Source: Chthonomonas sp. UBA2017
GTDB taxonomy: Bacteria; Armatimonadota; Fimbriimonadia; Fimbriimonadales; Fimbriimonadaceae
Assembly (NCBI GenBank): GCA_002335425.1
Contig: DDCB01000004.1
Coordinates: 1 to 62,574, forward strand
Length of the DNA stretch: 62,574 nt
Direction of reading: 5' to 3'
Both the position numbers and the translations under genes were made by a program. Positions within the stretch are counted from its first letter, which is position 1; every line of letters begins with the position of its first letter. The notes beneath the pieces were generated by a model. That model was not told where the DNA came from. It worked only from the letters and a program-made list of their open reading frames with translations, and did no database searches. Below, one piece after another: positions 60,648-62,574 of this stretch.

Positions 60648-61514
60648 GTGCCGCCGAGTATCGATCATCAACTTGATAAATTTCCTCAATGGCTCCCCGG
60701 AGCATCACCGCATATGAAGTGCGAAATCGGGCGAATCATGGCCCGAGAAGAGATTCCTGAAGCCTCGCAGTGGTCCCTCTCTCCTGGGCCATTGAACACT
60801 TGTCTCATCTCGTTCGAGCTGCCCGATGGAACCATCAAAGGACCTTGGGCGACTGAATACATAAACGATCCCGCGCCAAATCATTTTCAACAAATCACTG
60901 AAGCCAACCGTCAAAACAGAGAAAGACAAATGAACAAGCAACCCTCTCCCGGCATGCCCAGTTTCCCCGGGCAGTCCCGCCGATTCTATATGGCTGGAAT
61001 GGGCCGATTCCTCACCCACGTTCGCGAAGCCGAATGGACCGGCGGCGAACACCCGTACTCCAACGCCCTGAACAATCCTGTGCAGTACACAGATGCCAGC
61101 GGTCTGCAAGCCAGCTTGCCAAAAGTGTGTAGAGATAAGTCGCTGGCAAGAGGAGCGTGCGATTTGGGGCAGGAAGAGATGTGTCAACTCATGTGCAAAA
61201 AGGACTACAAAACAGTTTGGTTTGGTTGCTATACGATTCCGTCTTGCAGGGCCGTATGTTGTCTATGCAACCCATGTGATACTTTTGGCGGTACGACGAG
61301 TGGTGTCAACGAAGCACTTAAGGAGTGCACACGTCCAGGTGAGAAGGCAGTCAGATCGAATAAAGAGACTGCAACACAATGTCGCGGAGACCACTACACT
61401 TACCGAATGCAACCTAGCAAGAGACTTGTGACTGTTTTGTGTTGCGAATGTCTCAATAACGATGGCGTTGGTCAGACAAAGTGTAGATGCAAGAACCACA
61501 AGCGGACGAAATGA
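60648..61514 (+). CDS. Rhs-tip-like cysteine-rich protein, possible toxin
   Basis: A 288-residue protein in three parts: residues 1-100 of no known type; residues 105-155 resembling the closing motif of an Rhs/YD-repeat core (RRFYMAGMGRFLTHVRE, then GGEHPYSNALNNPVQYTDAS); and a C-terminal tail of about 130 residues with 17 cysteines (e.g. SCRAVCCLCNPC and VLCCECLNN). In polymorphic toxins the variable toxin follows that Rhs motif. Here the large Rhs core is missing. The start is GTG 60648, with ATG 60714 an alternative. It is coupled to the next gene by ATGA. Confidence 0.65.
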   Translation: MPPSIDHQLDKFPQWLPGASPHMKCEIGRIMAREEIPEASQWSLSPGPLNTCLISFELPDGTIKGPWATEYINDPAPNHFQQITEANRQNRERQMNKQPSPGMPSFPGQSRRFYMAGMGRFLTHVREAEWTGGEHPYSNALNNPVQYTDASGLQASLPKVCRDKSLARGACDLGQEEMCQLMCKKDYKTVWFGCYTIPSCRAVCCLCNPCDTFGGTTSGVNEALKECTRPGEKAVRSNKETATQCRGDHYTYRMQPSKRLVTVLCCECLNNDGVGQTKCRCKNHKRTK

Positions 61515-62107
61515 GATCCGAAGCTTTCCGCCGACATGCGAATGCCTTGCTCACAGTTAGTCAGATATTCCACAATTCTGACTGTAAGCAAGGTCTAGTT
61601 CTCGAAATTGCAGGAAGTATAGTTGATGGCGATGAAAAGCAAATTATCAAGCCTGCACAAATCGATACTCTCATTATTGACGGTTGCATTATAACAGACT
61701 GGGCGCGGTCACTACTTCCTTGGGTAATTCCATTAACATTGCGGTTGCTAAACATGAATTCAGGGCAAGTCGGTGTTCTCGCGTCTAGTATGATGGATGG
61801 CCTACTGGAGTTAGACCTTGGAGGTTCAGACGTATGTGCTCGAGACTTCAAATTACGCCGCTTTGATGCCGTAAACTCACTGGTTTTGCTCGATGCAAGG
61901 CTCTCTGGCAATTCCGATGATTTTTTGAGATCCTTTCCAAATCTCGCATCGCTCAATCTCTCATCTCAGGACGTTTCACTTCCAACGATTAACTGCCTTC
62001 AAGCGATGCCGAAACTTCGAACTCTGATCTTAGCTGGAAGAGGTGAAGGTATCGATCGCTTCACCGAAATTAGCAATGCTCTTCCACAATGCGAGGTTGA
62101 GGGATGA
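61511..62107 (+). CDS. Leucine-rich-repeat protein, possible immunity protein
   Basis: A 198-residue protein with leucine-rich repeats: IDTLIIDGCIITDWARSLLP, LTLRLLNMNSGQVGVLASSM, LLELDLGGSDVCARDFKL, NSLVLLDARLSGNSDDFL and LASLNLSSQDVSLPTINCL, at about 22-residue steps. LRR proteins often bind partners; some serve as immunity proteins to polymorphic toxins. Its ATG overlaps the stop of the cysteine-rich gene, so they are translated together. GC is visibly lower than in the surrounding chromosome, suggesting transfer. Confidence 0.7.
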   Translation: MRSEAFRRHANALLTVSQIFHNSDCKQGLVLEIAGSIVDGDEKQIIKPAQIDTLIIDGCIITDWARSLLPWVIPLTLRLLNMNSGQVGVLASSMMDGLLELDLGGSDVCARDFKLRRFDAVNSLVLLDARLSGNSDDFLRSFPNLASLNLSSQDVSLPTINCLQAMPKLRTLILAGRGEGIDRFTEISNALPQCEVEG

Positions 62108-62182
62108 AACCCGTGATAGTGACTCTGGCAGTCCCGCGGTCCTTCCTTTGGAAATTATTACGATGTCTCAAAGGAGATTAAG

Positions 62183-62572
62183 TTGAACGGTTTCGCTCTC
62201 TATATGATTTCGAAGTTTTTTCGACCCGATGACGCCGCGCTCAGGCTCATCGCCCAGCACACGCCCCAAGACGGTGCCTTTATTCTCGATTCCGGGCTCA
62301 CTCCGGCCAAGGTTCGGTTCTACACCGTAGCCCCAGAACCCGAGCGCAAAGGTCCATCCTGGAAGGTCACGTTCACGCAAGTGCACAAGCGCTGGGGCTT
62401 GGACCCAAATCTCTCCACGATGCCCAAGGCCAAACCTACGCCGGCGCAAACCAGCCGATTTGCAAAGTTCCTCATCTATGCTGATCGGAAGAGGCTTCTC
62501 CGTCTGCCGATTAAGATCGAAAGAACGACGAACGGGTTCTTCTTTGAGCTCTTGGTCTGCCCCCATTCGTGA
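62183..62572 (+). CDS. Protein of unknown function
   Basis: A complete 129-residue frame ending at TGA 62570-62572. The start is TTG at 62183, strongly supported by AAGGAG six bases upstream; ATG at 62204 lacks one. The sequence is mixed helix and strand (DDAALRLIAQHTPQDGAFIL, VRFYTVAPEPERKG), basic at the C-terminal half (ADRKRLLRLPIKIERT). No family is recognised. GC returns to the chromosomal level here, so the accessory island may end between 62108 and 62182, which shows nothing else. Confidence 0.6.
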   Translation: MNGFALYMISKFFRPDDAALRLIAQHTPQDGAFILDSGLTPAKVRFYTVAPEPERKGPSWKVTFTQVHKRWGLDPNLSTMPKAKPTPAQTSRFAKFLIYADRKRLLRLPIKIERTTNGFFFELLVCPHS

Positions 62573-62574
62573 AG

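Noticed and set aside
1..62574. CRISPR arrays, tRNA or rRNA genes, insertion sequences
   Set aside because: No regularly spaced repeats, cloverleaf-type sequence, rRNA blocks or transposase motifs were seen by reading.

Overview
The window is about 62.6 kb of dense bacterial chromosome, mostly high-GC, with 60 protein genes called. No tRNA, rRNA, CRISPR array or insertion sequence was seen, and no gene-free stretch exceeds 300 bases. The gene set suggests a free-living aerobic diderm heterotroph: alternative complex III joined to an A2-type caa3 oxidase, a fused heme O/A synthase, a LolA-like carrier, CdaA/CdaR c-di-AMP genes and MurQ amino-sugar recycling. The style recalls Armatimonadota (Fimbriimonas-like), but that placement is an inference with no marker-gene search behind it.

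Layout. 1-3.6 kb: a truncated secreted protein, a lipoprotein and a sugar-nucleotide transferase. 3.6-8.3 kb: a minus-strand chemotaxis operon (cheC, cheD, HDOD, cheB, cheR, cheY, cheX) without CheA, CheW or receptor genes. 8.5-12.7 kb: GNAT-cdaR-cdaA, divergent from guaB. 12.7-19 kb: membrane proteins, including a DUF4350/DUF4129 pair. 19-24.6 kb: a LolA-like protein, a DUF2089 regulator with a DUF4097 adhesin-like partner, a second HDOD protein and an ECF sigma factor; two of these transcription units share an unusual palindromic promoter element. 24.6-28.5 kb: a MurQ, amino-sugar kinase and M60-like metallopeptidase operon. 28.5-35.6 kb: PepSY, DinB, flavoprotein, ABC exporter, DUF4349 lipoprotein and glutamine synthetase. 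35.6-42.6 kb: a CBM9-like protein, purM, a Ser/Thr kinase with eight CxxC pairs, MOSC and phosphodiester glycosidase.

42.8-57.9 kb is the respiratory supercluster: ctaA-ctaB fusion, actABCDEF, a small membrane protein, sco, and coxB (with a cytochrome c domain), coxA, coxC and coxD. Quinol would be oxidised by complex III and electrons passed by heme c domains to the caa3 oxidase, whose heme A and CuA assembly factors lie in the same stretch. A strong hairpin separates it from lpd at 58.0-59.5 kb.

The last 3 kb is the accessory part: a tightly packed cassette of an HEIGH-motif protein, a cysteine-rich protein carrying only the closing motif of an Rhs core, and a leucine-rich-repeat protein translationally coupled to it, with a marked local fall in GC. 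It looks like a small polymorphic-toxin and immunity unit and is the best candidate for something undescribed. Several genes across the window also have a TANNNT box exactly 6-7 bases before ATG, suggesting leaderless transcription.
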